Shown here one piece after another: positions 27,479-36,593 of a DNA stretch of 64,000 nt. The notes under the pieces are model-generated. The model made no database searches. It worked only from the letters and a program-made list of their open reading frames with translations, and was not told the origin of the DNA. Origin of the DNA: an uncultured Ruegeria sp. (GTDB lineage Bacteria; Pseudomonadota; Alphaproteobacteria; Rhodobacterales; Rhodobacteraceae); assembly GCF_947497005.1 (NCBI RefSeq), contig NZ_CANMFF010000001.1, positions 310,001 to 374,000 on the forward strand, read 5' to 3'. The stretch's first letter is position 1; the number at the start of each line of letters is the position of its first letter. The translations under genes and the position numbers were made by a program.

Positions 27479-27723
27479 TCCATGACCTCCCTCCGCACCC
27501 ATTTCCGCCAGTAGAACCGGATGGGGTTGCGGAACATCGAAACGAACCCGCCGAAGGCAAAAACCGACCAGAACCTGCCGTGGTCATAGCCCAGCCAGAC
27601 GATCAGAATCGGCGCACAGATTAACAGGGCCACGCCGGGCGGGAATTGCAGGCGCATCGGCAAGAACGCCACAATCGTGGCGCAGATCACCCAGAGTGCG
27701 GCAAAGATCATCGAATAGTCCAT
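27475..27723 (-). CDS. DUF2484 family membrane protein (first copy)
   Basis: Protein of 82 residues with three hydrophobic segments and a basic C-terminus ([13 protein letters not shown]). It is the upstream member of a tandem DUF2484 pair between murC and murB. The family is short, restricted as far as I know to Rhodobacteraceae-type genomes, and has no assigned role. The ATG at 27723 is 75 bases after the murC stop, and the stop overlaps the next start. Its constant place in the cluster suggests a part in wall synthesis or division, which is inference from position only. Confidence 0.75.
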   Translation of the reverse strand: MDYSMIFAALWVICATIVAFLPMRLQFPPGVALLICAPILIVWLGYDHGRFWSVFAFGGFVSMFRNPIRFYWRKWVRREVME

Positions 27724-27798
27724 CTGCCCCTCCGAGGACGTGCGATAGCTGCGGGCAGATTACCACACTTTCAGGTTGTGCATCAATCAAACGGGAAG

Positions 27799-29208
27799 TC
27801 AAACGGCTTGTTTTCGTTGCAATCTCTCGGGCAGGCCGTTGGCCCAGACGCTGATCGTACCGGCGCCGAGACAGACAACCATATCGCCGGGACGGGCCTG
27901 TTCCCGCACAAGACGTTCAAGATCGTTTTCATCGAGCAGCGCGCGGGCATGGCGGTGGCCGTGGCGGATCAGGCCTTGCACCAGATCGTCACGGGTTGCA
28001 CCTTCGATCGGGTCTTCGCCGGCGGCAAAGACCTCCGCGATGGCCACGACATCGGCGTCGTTGAAGCAGGTGCAGAAATCGTCGAACAAGTTGGACAGGC
28101 GCGAATAGCGGTGCGGCTGATGCACGGCGATCACGCGGCCTTCGGTCGCCTGACGCGCGGCTTTCAGAACAGCGGCAATCTCGACCGGGTGGTGGCCGTA
28201 ATCGTCGATGATGGTGACGCCGTCGACTTCTCCGACCTTGGTGAAGCGACGGTTGACGCCGCCGAAATTGGCCAGCGCTTCGCGGATTTCCGAGGCTTTC
28301 ATGCCCAGATGGCGGGCAACGGCCACGGCGGACAGCGCGTTCGAGACATTATGGTCTCCGGGCATCGGCAGGGTACAGCCTTCGATCACCTTGTCTTCGT
28401 ATTGCAGATGGATATCAAAATGCGCAACGCCGCCTTTGTAGGTCAGGTTCTCGGCGCGCACGTCGGCTTGTGCGTTGAACCCATAGGTGCGCACACGGCG
28501 GTCGGTGATGCGACCGACCAGAGCCTGCACCTCGGCATGATCCGTGCAGCAGACGGCCAGACCGTAGAACGGCAGGTTCGAAACGAACTCATAGAAACCG
28601 TCGCGCAACGTGTCGAAATCGCCCCAGTGCTCCATATGCTCGGGGTCGATATTGGTGACGATGGCGATAGTGGCAGGCAGACGGTTGAACGAGCCGTCGG
28701 ATTCGTCGGCCTCGACGACCATCCATTCGCCCTGCCCCATCCGCGCGTTCGAGCCATAGGCATGAATGATACCGCCATTGATCACGGTCGGGTCAAAATC
28801 CCCCGCGACCATCAACTCGGCCATCATGGTCGTCGTAGTGGTCTTGCCGTGCGTTCCGGCGATGGCAATATTCGAGCGCAAGCGCATCAGTTCGGCCAAC
28901 ATGTCAGCTCGGCGGACAACAGGCAGGCCCTGCGCGCGCGCCTTGTCCAGTTCCGGGTTGCCCGGTTTGATCGCGGTTGAAGTGACAACGACAGCTGCGT
29001 TTTTAAGGTTCTCGGCGCGTTGGCCGACAAAGATCTCCGCGCCCAGACTTGCCAGACGGTCGGTGATCTTGGATGCTTTGAGGTCCGAGCCCTGCACCCG
29101 ATAGCCAAGGTTCAACAGCACCTCAGCGATGCCTGACATCCCGATTCCGCCGATCCCAACAAAATGAATCGGCCCTACGTCCTGGGGCAGTTTGGTTGCT
29201 GGATTCAT
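27799..29208 (-). CDS. murC: UDP-N-acetylmuramate--L-alanine ligase
   Basis: First Mur ligase, adding L-alanine to UDP-MurNAc (469 residues). The N-terminal Rossmann-like domain begins [18 protein letters not shown]; the ATP loop GTHGKTTTT is at 118-126; [11 protein letters not shown] and [12 protein letters not shown] carry Mur ligase residues; the C-terminal domain has [27 protein letters not shown]. The ATG at 29208 overlaps the murG stop as ATGA, so it is coupled to murG. Confidence 0.96.
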   Translation of the reverse strand: MNPATKLPQDVGPIHFVGIGGIGMSGIAEVLLNLGYRVQGSDLKASKITDRLASLGAEIFVGQRAENLKNAAVVVTSTAIKPGNPELDKARAQGLPVVRRADMLAELMRLRSNIAIAGTHGKTTTTTMMAELMVAGDFDPTVINGGIIHAYGSNARMGQGEWMVVEADESDGSFNRLPATIAIVTNIDPEHMEHWGDFDTLRDGFYEFVSNLPFYGLAVCCTDHAEVQALVGRITDRRVRTYGFNAQADVRAENLTYKGGVAHFDIHLQYEDKVIEGCTLPMPGDHNVSNALSAVAVARHLGMKASEIREALANFGGVNRRFTKVGEVDGVTIIDDYGHHPVEIAAVLKAARQATEGRVIAVHQPHRYSRLSNLFDDFCTCFNDADVVAIAEVFAAGEDPIEGATRDDLVQGLIRHGHRHARALLDENDLERLVREQARPGDMVVCLGAGTISVWANGLPERLQRKQAV

Positions 29209-30302
29209 GTGGTCTCCTTCTGCGCCAATTGCTCGACCAGGGCGACCAGACGCTCAGTGGCGTCGGGTGCCCCGACAGACAAGGCGGCGTGGGCCATTTT
29301 CTGTGCGGCTTCAGGGTTCGTGAGAACCGTGGTGATTTGCTGTGTCAACGCGGGAACGTCAAGTGCCTTTTCCGGGATCATGATGGCCCCGCCCGCCTGC
29401 ACCAACCCACGCGCGTTTGCAGTTTGATGATCCCCGGCGGCAGCGGCGAACGGGATCAGGATCGAAGGACGCCCGATGACTGAAATGTCGGCAACGCTGG
29501 ACGCGCCCGAGCGTGAGATCACCAGCTGGGCATCCGACATGCGACGGGGGACATCATCGAAGAAGGGCTGCACATCGGCGCGAATGCCGTGGTCGTTGTA
29601 GAAGGCTGTGACGCGCTCGCCGTCTTCGTCCCGTGCCTGATGCGAGACGCGGATGTGATTGCGGATGTCTTCGGGCAGTGCGGCGATGGCTCCGGGCACA
29701 ACATCGCTGAGGATGCGAGCGCCTTGCGACCCGCCCATGACAAGGACCGACATCGGATAATCACCGGGCGGAATGTAACCGGCTGCGGCGCGGTCCAGAA
29801 CGGCAGCCCGGACCGGGTTGCCAGTGTGGATGCCATGTGCGCCTTCGGGCAGGTCCGTGGGCCAGACACCGCAGGCCACCTGCGCGACGCGGGTGGCGAA
29901 CAACTGGTTCACACGCCCCAACACTCCGTTCTGTTCGTGGATCATGCGGGGGATTTTAAGCATGGTCGCCGCGCTCAGCGCCGGGATCGAAGGATACCCG
30001 CCGAAGCCCACAACAACATCGGGCTTGTCCCGCATCATCTGGAACACCGTGCTGGCGACGCCGCCCGCAATCTTGGGACCGGCCATAGCCTTGGCCACCA
30101 GGCCGCCACGGGCGAAAGTGGCTGAGGACGCCTCGACAATCTCGGTCGAATGCGGGAAACTTCCGGTATAGCGGGCGCCGCGCGGGTCGGTAGACAGGCG
30201 CACACGCCAGCCCTTGTTAAGCATCGCCTCGGCCAGCGCCTGAGCGGGGAACATGTGCCCCCCAGTCCCACCAGCCGCAATCAACAGGTATGGAGTCCCC
30301 AT
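29205..30302 (-). CDS. murG: Lipid II synthase, GlcNAc transferase MurG
   Basis: Membrane-surface GT-B glycosyltransferase that adds GlcNAc to lipid I (365 residues). The N-domain has [22 protein letters not shown] with the Gly-rich acceptor loop and [15 protein letters not shown]. The C-domain has [52 protein letters not shown] for UDP-GlcNAc. The ATG at 30302 shares one base with the ftsW stop (TAATG). The longer open frame upstream lies over ftsW and is not used. The stop overlaps murC. Confidence 0.96.
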   Translation of the reverse strand: MGTPYLLIAAGGTGGHMFPAQALAEAMLNKGWRVRLSTDPRGARYTGSFPHSTEIVEASSATFARGGLVAKAMAGPKIAGGVASTVFQMMRDKPDVVVGFGGYPSIPALSAATMLKIPRMIHEQNGVLGRVNQLFATRVAQVACGVWPTDLPEGAHGIHTGNPVRAAVLDRAAAGYIPPGDYPMSVLVMGGSQGARILSDVVPGAIAALPEDIRNHIRVSHQARDEDGERVTAFYNDHGIRADVQPFFDDVPRRMSDAQLVISRSGASSVADISVIGRPSILIPFAAAAGDHQTANARGLVQAGGAIMIPEKALDVPALTQQITTVLTNPEAAQKMAHAALSVGAPDATERLVALVEQLAQKETT

Positions 30303-31465
30303 TATCCTCGTCCGCGTAGAATATCGCCAAGTTCGCCCTGTGGGCGGTTTCGGGTAAAGGCCAGCAGCATTCCGACCGCAATACCGCCTGCAATCAGCGA
30401 TGAGCCGCCATAGCTGACAAAAGGTAGCGTCATACCCTTCGCGGGCAGCAGACGTACGGCAACACCCATGTTGATCATCGCCTGCACGCCGAACATGCAC
30501 GCCAGACCGGTACCCGCCAGACGGATGAACATGTCGCGTTCCCGCATCAGGCGCAGCAGCGAGCGTACCACGATCAACGAATAAAGCGCGATGATGATGA
30601 GCACCAGGATCAGGCCGTATTCCTCGGCCGCGACGGCAATGATGAAATCGGTATGCGCGTCCGGCAGAGACCATTTCACCTGCCCCTCACCCACACCGAC
30701 ACCGAACAAACCACCTTCACGAATGGCGTTGGTGGCATAGCCCAACTGCGTGGTCGGATCGACCTCTTGATTCAGGAAGCCATCGATACGACGGGCAAAA
30801 TGTTCAGAATTGGAATAGGCAAACATACCACCCAGAACAACAAACCCGGCCATTCCGACCAGCAGCAGCATCGGCGCCCCGGCGACAAAGTACATCACCC
30901 CCCAGCCGAACAGGATCAGGCAGGCCTGGCCGAAATCAGGCTGCATCACCAGCATGCCGACAATCGCCATGCACAGCGCAAAGGACCAGATGCGCCCCGG
31001 CGGGCCGTTGATTTCCTGCGAGGCGGCCAGCAGCCACGCGGCCACAACGATGAACCCGGGTTTCAGAAACTCGGACGGCTGCAGCGAGGCAAAGCCCAAC
31101 GAGTACCAACGCACCGCGCCCTTACCAAAGTCGGTCCCGAAGACAGGCAGGAAGACCAGCGCCACAAAAGCACCCAGAAACCCCAGCACCGCCAGACGGC
31201 GCACCAGGGTCGGCGACATCATCGAGGTCAGCAACATCGCGATCAGCGCCAATCCGCCGAAGATGGCCTGACGTTCAACATAATGGAAAGGATCAAAACC
31301 GTTTCGACCGGCAAGCGGCGGCGATGAGGCCAGCCCCAGCAACAACCCGATGGTAAACAGGATCAGAACGCAGGACATCGTCCAACGATCAATTGTACGC
31401 CACCATTTCGGTAGAATCGGTTCTCCGCGCCGGTCCTGAACCGCGCCATACACCATCTCAGTCAT
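30302..31465 (-). CDS. ftsW: SEDS glycosyltransferase FtsW
   Basis: Septal peptidoglycan polymerase of the SEDS family, working with FtsI (387 residues). About ten membrane segments are visible. SEDS marks are [25 protein letters not shown], the loop [18 protein letters not shown] with the catalytic Asp area, and the late [21 protein letters not shown]. The start is ATG 31465. This gene opens the second half of the cell-wall cluster; a 229-base gap, a cupin, a plus-strand flavoprotein and a lipoprotein gene separate it from murD, so it needs its own promoter in about 31466-31694. Confidence 0.96.
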   Translation of the reverse strand: MTEMVYGAVQDRRGEPILPKWWRTIDRWTMSCVLILFTIGLLLGLASSPPLAGRNGFDPFHYVERQAIFGGLALIAMLLTSMMSPTLVRRLAVLGFLGAFVALVFLPVFGTDFGKGAVRWYSLGFASLQPSEFLKPGFIVVAAWLLAASQEINGPPGRIWSFALCMAIVGMLVMQPDFGQACLILFGWGVMYFVAGAPMLLLVGMAGFVVLGGMFAYSNSEHFARRIDGFLNQEVDPTTQLGYATNAIREGGLFGVGVGEGQVKWSLPDAHTDFIIAVAAEEYGLILVLIIIALYSLIVVRSLLRLMRERDMFIRLAGTGLACMFGVQAMINMGVAVRLLPAKGMTLPFVSYGGSSLIAGGIAVGMLLAFTRNRPQGELGDILRGRG

Positions 31466-31694
31466 GAGATACCGCCACTCTCTGCCTCGTTAACGCCCCG
31501 TTTTCGGGATCTGATTGAGAGTTTACAAGGATTTTTACCTTTGGGCTAGCGGAATGAAGACATAACACAGAAATCGACCTGCCATGTGCGCCTCATCCCT
31601 CATATGCCTCAGGATGGCCATGGATGTTGGAGTTGTAACTGCTGCTCTTAGTCGAACAGCGTGCGGTTGAACCCACAAGGCGCATCGCTTTGCG

Positions 31695-32030
31695 CTAGTC
31701 TTTAATCGGGTATCGGTCAGGTTCTTCAAACACGTCGATGACACGAGACCCCGCCTTGATAACTCCACCGTGCTCAACCCCGCTCGGGATCGAATAACTG
31801 TCGCCGGGACGATAGGTGTTGGTCTGGTCACCTATTGTGAGTTCAATTTCCCCTTCAACCACTGTCCCCCATTGGGCACCATGCGAATGCAAGGGAAGTT
31901 CCATATCCTTTAGAAAAGTGAGAAATGCGACCAAACCTGCGTCGGATCGAATAACGGCCGTCTGCACTACGTCTTCAGGGAACGGCACATCCAGTTTTGG
32001 GAAGGACGCTATAAATTCCGGAAATTGCAT
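31695..32030 (-). CDS. Single-domain cupin protein
   Basis: Protein of 111 residues with one cupin barrel. Motif 1 is seen in LPLHSHGAQWGTVVEGEIELTIG (two His and one Glu candidate metal ligands) and motif 2 in YRPGDSYSIPSGVEHGG. Small cupins of this kind bind metals, sugars or act as isomerases; the substrate cannot be told. There is no signal peptide. It lies between ftsW and the flavoprotein gene, an unusual place inside the dcw cluster, and reads in the cluster direction. The composition is slightly more AT-rich than the mur genes. Confidence 0.82.
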   Translation of the reverse strand: MQFPEFIASFPKLDVPFPEDVVQTAVIRSDAGLVAFLTFLKDMELPLHSHGAQWGTVVEGEIELTIGDQTNTYRPGDSYSIPSGVEHGGVIKAGSRVIDVFEEPDRYPIKD

Positions 32031-32221
32031 TGAAAATTCCTTTTGTCAGCGGGTTTTGTCAAAAATTTTGGTGGTCAAGGCAACAGCATGACAGTACACT
32101 GAACATCTGGCAATCCTCACGTCAGTTGACCTCAGATTTGGGAATACGCATGTGGCTCGTCTCGTGAACCACATCGGCATGAGCTCTTGCCATCCTGCCT
32201 AATCCACGCCATGCGCACCAC

Positions 32222-33403
32222 ATGACCTACGACACGATCATCCTTGGCGCCGGGGCCGCCGGCATGATGTGCGCAGCCTATTGCGGCGGGCGTGTGCTGG
32301 TGATCGACCACGCCAAGGCGCCGGGTGAAAAAATCCGCATCTCGGGCGGTGGACGCTGCAACTTTACCAACATGTATGCGGGTCCCGACAACTTCCTGTC
32401 GCAGAACCCGCATTTCTGCAAGTCCGCGCTGGCTCGGTACACGCAGTGGGATTTCGTCGATCTGGTCGGGCGCTATGGCATTGCCTGGCACGAGAAAACT
32501 CTGGGGCAATTGTTCTGCGATGGATCTTCGAAACAGATTATCCAGATGTTGCTGGACGAGATGAACAGTGCAGGAGCAGAGCTGTGGGTGCAAACTTCGG
32601 TGCGCGACCTGCGCAAGACGGACAGCGGGTTTGCGCTGGAGGTCGAACGTGAAGGGCAACGCCTTCATCTGACCTGCGCCAATCTCGTGCTGGCCACGGG
32701 CGGCAAATCGATCCCCAAGATGGGCGCGACCGGGCTGGCCTATGACATTGTCGGGCAGTTCGGCCTGCGCGTGACCGAAACGCGTGCGGCGCTGGTGCCG
32801 TTCACTTTCTCGGATGGTCGGTTCAAGGGCCTGTCCGGTGTTTCCCTGCCCGCACGGTTGTCGAATGACCGTACCAGCTTTGACGAGGCGCTGCTGTTTA
32901 CTCATAGGGGCCTCAGCGGGCCGTCAGTGTTGCAGCTTTCATCCTACTGGCGCGAAGGCGAAGCGATCCGTGCAAATCTGATCCCAGATCTGCCCCTGTT
33001 CGATCTGTTGCGCTCGCAGCGGCAGAGTGCAGGCCGCAAAGCGTTGACCACTGAATTGGCGCGGCATATGCCGGCCCGACTGGTCGATTATCTGTGTCAA
33101 TTCATTCCGATGTCCGGAAATCTGGCCGACCAATCAGATGCGAAGCTGGCTGACCTGACCTCGGCTTTGTCTGACTGGCAGTTGGTTCCGTCCGGAACCG
33201 AAGGGTATCGCACCGCCGAGGTCACGCTGGGCGGGATCGAGACCAATGATCTGTCCTCGAAAACAATGGAGGCCAAGGATGTCCCCGGCCTCTATGCAAT
33301 TGGCGAAGCGGTGGATGTCACCGGGTGGTTGGGCGGCTACAATTTCCAATGGGCATGGTCATCCGGCCATGCTGCAGGTGTCGCCATTGCCGCCAGGCAT
33401 TAG
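32222..33403 (+). CDS. HI0933/YhiN-type FAD-dependent oxidoreductase
   Basis: Flavoprotein of 393 residues. The N-terminal dinucleotide fold is TIILGAGAAGMMCAAYCGG (5-23), followed by the family mark GEKIRISGGGRCNFTN. A second nucleotide segment is NLVLATGGKSIPKMGATGLAY, and the C-terminus has GLYAIGEAVDVTGWLGGYNFQWAWSSGHAAG, the FAD-closing motif. Members are annotated as aminoacetone-oxidase-like or TIGR00275-type proteins; the physiological reaction is not settled. The gene lies on the plus strand inside the minus-strand dcw cluster. It converges with the lipoprotein gene across a 27-base tandem repeat. Confidence 0.88.
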   Translation: MTYDTIILGAGAAGMMCAAYCGGRVLVIDHAKAPGEKIRISGGGRCNFTNMYAGPDNFLSQNPHFCKSALARYTQWDFVDLVGRYGIAWHEKTLGQLFCDGSSKQIIQMLLDEMNSAGAELWVQTSVRDLRKTDSGFALEVEREGQRLHLTCANLVLATGGKSIPKMGATGLAYDIVGQFGLRVTETRAALVPFTFSDGRFKGLSGVSLPARLSNDRTSFDEALLFTHRGLSGPSVLQLSSYWREGEAIRANLIPDLPLFDLLRSQRQSAGRKALTTELARHMPARLVDYLCQFIPMSGNLADQSDAKLADLTSALSDWQLVPSGTEGYRTAEVTLGGIETNDLSSKTMEAKDVPGLYAIGEAVDVTGWLGGYNFQWAWSSGHAAGVAIAARH

Positions 33404-33466
33404 CCGACACGACAATTTGCGCGACTTTAGCCGACACATCAATTTGCGCGGCTTCAGCCGACGACG
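33400..33466. repeat. 27-base tandem repeat between convergent genes
   Basis: Two full units (33400-33426 and 33427-33453) begin TTAGCCGACAC and contain CAATTTGCGCG; a third, partial unit starts TCAGCCGACGACG at 33454. The units differ at few positions. The first holds the stop codon of the flavoprotein gene and the third holds the stop of the lipoprotein gene on the other strand. Confidence 0.8.
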
Positions 33467-33828
33467 TTATATCCGCGCCCACGCATACAGTTGCGCACGA
33501 TCACTTCCTGATTCTGGGTGTTGTTGATCGCACTTGCACCAGCACCGATCAGGGCACCGGCAGCCGCCGCTCGGCCCAGATCGCTGGCGCTGTTGTCGAT
33601 GATCGCTGTCGTCGCCGCAGCACCAGCCGCGCCGATGGCCGCAGCACCAGCGGTGTTGCTGTCGAGCGTTGGCTGAGACCGGGCCAGCGCCTGACAATTG
33701 GCCAGATCAGACTGATAGTTAGGGCCTACGGCCCCATCGACGATCGGAACATAATTCGCCCCGCTATTGGCGCAGGCCCCAGCCAGCGCGACCACGGGAA
33801 GGGCGAAGAAAATTTTGCGTGCAGACAT
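33454..33828 (-). CDS. Glycine-zipper lipoprotein
   Basis: Protein of 124 residues. The signal MSARKIFFALPVVALAGAC ends in lipobox LAGAC (Cys19), so it is probably anchored to a membrane as a lipoprotein. Residues 60-105 are a Gly/Ala-rich zipper (GAAAIGAAGAAATTAII, GRAAAAGALIGAGASAI), which can insert in or pack against the outer membrane, followed by a conserved-looking RNCMRGRGYNVVG end. Similar small glycine-zipper lipoproteins are common in alphaproteobacteria and not characterised. It lies downstream of no mur gene directly; murD begins its own reading 99 bases to the other side. Confidence 0.8.
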   Translation of the reverse strand: MSARKIFFALPVVALAGACANSGANYVPIVDGAVGPNYQSDLANCQALARSQPTLDSNTAGAAAIGAAGAAATTAIIDNSASDLGRAAAAGALIGAGASAINNTQNQEVIVRNCMRGRGYNVVG

Positions 33829-33927
33829 ATCCGCTACCTCTTTGTGAACTGAAGGTGACGCAACCTTACTTCCTACAAAGTGTCAATCTGATTGGGAAAA
33901 GTCCAGATCAACCGGCAGGGCGCTGCC

Positions 33928-35325
33928 TCAGCTAAGATGTTTGCGCACTTGTTCGGCAAAGTCATCGCCGCGTTGTTCGAAGTTGTCATACTGATCGAAA
34001 CTTGCTGCTGCAGGGGCCAGCAGCACGGTATCGCCCTCTTCGGCATCCTCCATGGCTTGCGCCACAGCTGCTTCCATCGTGGTGCAGACCTGAGCGTCGG
34101 CTTCAAGCTGCATCGCAAAACCGGCCGCTTCGCGACCGATCACATAGGCCTTCAGAACCTGATTCGCTGCAGCGTTCAGGGCTGCGATGCCCCCTTCTTT
34201 CTCAAGCCCGCCACAAATCCACCGGATCTTTTTGAACGCGGTCAGTGCCTTCAGCGCACTGTCGACATTGGTTGCCTTGGAGTCGTTGACGTAAGTGACC
34301 CCATCCGCCTCGGCAATGATCTGGCTGCGATGCGGCAGGCCCGGATAAGAGTGCAGCGCATCCTCGATCACGCGCGGCGCAAGGCCCAATGATCGGCAGG
34401 CGGCATAAGCCGCGCAGGCGTTTTGGTGGTTATGCGCGCCGGGCAAGCCCTTGATGACGCGCAGGTCGATGGACCCGGCCTGACGCCCTTTTCGGTATTC
34501 CGACAGGAAACCCTTGCGCGCAAAAACCTGCCAGCCCGGCCCGGTCAGTTTTCGCGCCACCGAGACACGGACCACCCGGTCATCTGCTGGCCCTTCGGCC
34601 AGTTGCCCTGCCAGAAATGCGCCCTCAGCTTCGTCGATACCAATGATCGCGCGGTCGGGGCCACCTTCGGAAAAGAGGCGCCGTTTGGCCGCGAAATATC
34701 CACCCATGCCGCCGTGGCGGTCCAGATGATCGGGCGACAGGTTGGTGAATACCGCCACATCGGGGGTCAGAGCGCGAGCCAGCTCGGTCTGATAGCTGGA
34801 AAGCTCCAGCACCACGACCGAACCATCGCCGCCCGGATCGATATCCAGAACCCCGCGCCCAATATTGCCTGCCAACTGCGCCTCGCGCCCGGCCTCGGTC
34901 AGGATATGATGGATCAGAGCGGCGGTCGTCGATTTTCCATTCGATCCCGTCACCGCGATCACGCGCGGCGGCGTGTCGTAACCGTTCCATTCCGACCCCG
35001 CGAACGAACGGAAGAATAGGCCGATGTCATTGTCCACCGGCACTCCAACATCCAAGGCTGCAGCAACCACCGGGTTGGGTTCGGGATAGAGATGTGGAAT
35101 GCCCGGAGAAACGATAAGCGAAGCAATGCCGTCAAACGCGCCGTGTTTACGCAGGTCAGCGCAAGTGAAACCTTCCTCGACGGCGATGTCGCGGGCGGCT
35201 GGGTTGTCGTCCCAACACACAGGGTCTGCCCCACCAGCGCGCAGGGCGCGCGCAGTTGCCAGGCCGGACCGGCCCAGCCCCAGAACCGCTACTTTCTGTC
35301 CTGAAAAGCCTTTGACCGGGATCAT
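33928..35325 (-). CDS. murD: UDP-N-acetylmuramoylalanine--D-glutamate ligase
   Basis: Second Mur ligase, adding D-glutamate (465 residues from ATG 35325). N-domain [24 protein letters not shown] loop GSNGKSTT at 127-134; [23 protein letters not shown] carries Mur ligase residues; the C-domain has [25 protein letters not shown] and [11 protein letters not shown]. An AGGTGGGTAGG purine run precedes the ATG; the GTG twelve codons upstream has no such site. A block of palindromes lies between it and mraY. The last gene of the first dcw segment. Confidence 0.95.
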   Translation of the reverse strand: MIPVKGFSGQKVAVLGLGRSGLATARALRAGGADPVCWDDNPAARDIAVEEGFTCADLRKHGAFDGIASLIVSPGIPHLYPEPNPVVAAALDVGVPVDNDIGLFFRSFAGSEWNGYDTPPRVIAVTGSNGKSTTAALIHHILTEAGREAQLAGNIGRGVLDIDPGGDGSVVVLELSSYQTELARALTPDVAVFTNLSPDHLDRHGGMGGYFAAKRRLFSEGGPDRAIIGIDEAEGAFLAGQLAEGPADDRVVRVSVARKLTGPGWQVFARKGFLSEYRKGRQAGSIDLRVIKGLPGAHNHQNACAAYAACRSLGLAPRVIEDALHSYPGLPHRSQIIAEADGVTYVNDSKATNVDSALKALTAFKKIRWICGGLEKEGGIAALNAAANQVLKAYVIGREAAGFAMQLEADAQVCTTMEAAVAQAMEDAEEGDTVLLAPAAASFDQYDNFEQRGDDFAEQVRKHLS

Positions 35326-35400
35326 CCTACCCACCTTCTTTGAATTGAATTTGGAGGTCACACTGCACCGAAGAAATTCACAATGACAAGGGGCGTGTCA

Positions 35401-35459
35401 GGCTCGCGCTGCAGCGCGAGCCGGGCCCAACAGTTGGCCGGAGGGCCGCAGGCCCTCCG
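35401..35459. repeat. Paired palindromes between mraY and murD (REP-like)
   Basis: A perfect 22-base palindrome with 11-base arms (GGCTCGCGCTG, 35401-35422) is followed 16 bases on by CGGAGGGCC-GCA-GGCCCTCCG (35439-35459), a 9-bp stem with a three-base loop. No T tract follows on either strand. The layout resembles REP/BIME-type elements and may act as a transcript stabiliser or partial terminator between mraY and murD. Confidence 0.7.
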
Positions 35460-35474
35460 ATCCTGGCGGGAGCG

Positions 35475-36557
35475 CTACCGCACTTTCAGCGTTGCCAGAC
35501 CGATCATCGCCAGGATCAGTGAGATGATCCAGAAACGGATGACGATGGTCGGCTCGGCCCAGCCTTTTTTCTCATAGTGGTGATGGATCGGGGCCATCAA
35601 AAAGACCCGTTTGCCGGTGCGTTTGAAGTAGAGCACCTGAATGATCACGCTCAGCGCCTCGACCACGAACAGGCCACCGACCACGGCCAGAACCAGCTCG
35701 TGCTTGGTGGCCACGGCGATTGCGCCCAGCGCGCCCCCAAGAGCCAGCGATCCGGTGTCGCCCATGAACACGGCCGCCGGGGGGGCGTTGTACCACAGGA
35801 AGCCAAGCCCCGCGCCGAAAAGCGCTGAGGTGAAGATAAATATCTCACCTGTGCCCGGGACGTAATGCACGTCCAGATATTCGGTAAAGTCGACCCGGCC
35901 CACCGCATAGGCGATGACGCCCAGAGTTGAGGCCGCGATCATCGCGGGCATGATCGCCAGGCCGTCCAGACCGTCGGTCAGGTTCACCGCGTTGGCCGCG
36001 CCAACGATCACGACAATCGAGAACGGGATATAGAAGACGCCCAGATTGAGCAGAGTGTCCTTGAGTACCGGCACGGCAAGTTGGTTCTGCAAAGCCTCGG
36101 GGTGGTGCAACGTCGCCCAAAGCGAGGCCAGTACGGCAATAATCACACCCAAAGCGAGGCGCATCCTGCCCGAGACGCCTTGAGTGTTCTGTTTTGAGAC
36201 CTTGGCGTAGTCATCGGCGAATCCGATTGCCGCATAAGACAAGGTCACGAACAGCACCATCCAGACATACGGGTTATCCAGCCGCGCCCAGATCAGTGTC
36301 GAGGTCACAAGGGCGCCGACAATCAACAATCCACCCATGGTCGGCGTGCCTGCCTTGGAAAAATGACCCTCGGGGCCGTCATCGCGGATTGGCTGGCCCT
36401 TGCCCTGTTTTTTACGCAGCACGTTGATCAAGGGTTTTCCGAAGATGAACCCAAAGATCAGTGCCGTCATAAAAGCACCGCCTGCACGGAAGGTAATATA
36501 CCGGAAGAGGTTCCAAAAATCCCCTCCATCCGACAGGGCGGTCAACCAGTACAGCAT
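35475..36557 (-). CDS. mraY: Phospho-MurNAc-pentapeptide transferase MraY
   Basis: Integral inner-membrane enzyme that makes lipid I from UDP-MurNAc-pentapeptide and undecaprenyl phosphate (360 residues, normal length). About ten membrane segments. Active-site marks are [15 protein letters not shown] (the Asp-Asp pair), [16 protein letters not shown], and the late [17 protein letters not shown]-like segment with HHHYEKKGW. The start is ATG 36557, 36 bases after the murF stop. It lies in the standard murF-mraY-murD order. Confidence 0.97.
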   Translation of the reverse strand: MLYWLTALSDGGDFWNLFRYITFRAGGAFMTALIFGFIFGKPLINVLRKKQGKGQPIRDDGPEGHFSKAGTPTMGGLLIVGALVTSTLIWARLDNPYVWMVLFVTLSYAAIGFADDYAKVSKQNTQGVSGRMRLALGVIIAVLASLWATLHHPEALQNQLAVPVLKDTLLNLGVFYIPFSIVVIVGAANAVNLTDGLDGLAIMPAMIAASTLGVIAYAVGRVDFTEYLDVHYVPGTGEIFIFTSALFGAGLGFLWYNAPPAAVFMGDTGSLALGGALGAIAVATKHELVLAVVGGLFVVEALSVIIQVLYFKRTGKRVFLMAPIHHHYEKKGWAEPTIVIRFWIISLILAMIGLATLKVR

Positions 36558-36593
36558 GCCAATACCTTTCTCACACGAGGCGCGCGGGCACGT

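Noticed and set aside
27646-28980. 444-codon plus-strand frame opposite murC
   Set aside because: A shadow of murC, which is full length with all Mur ligase motifs.
31535-31831. 98-codon minus-strand frame between ftsW and the cupin gene
   Set aside because: It overlaps the cupin gene in another frame and has shadow-like composition.
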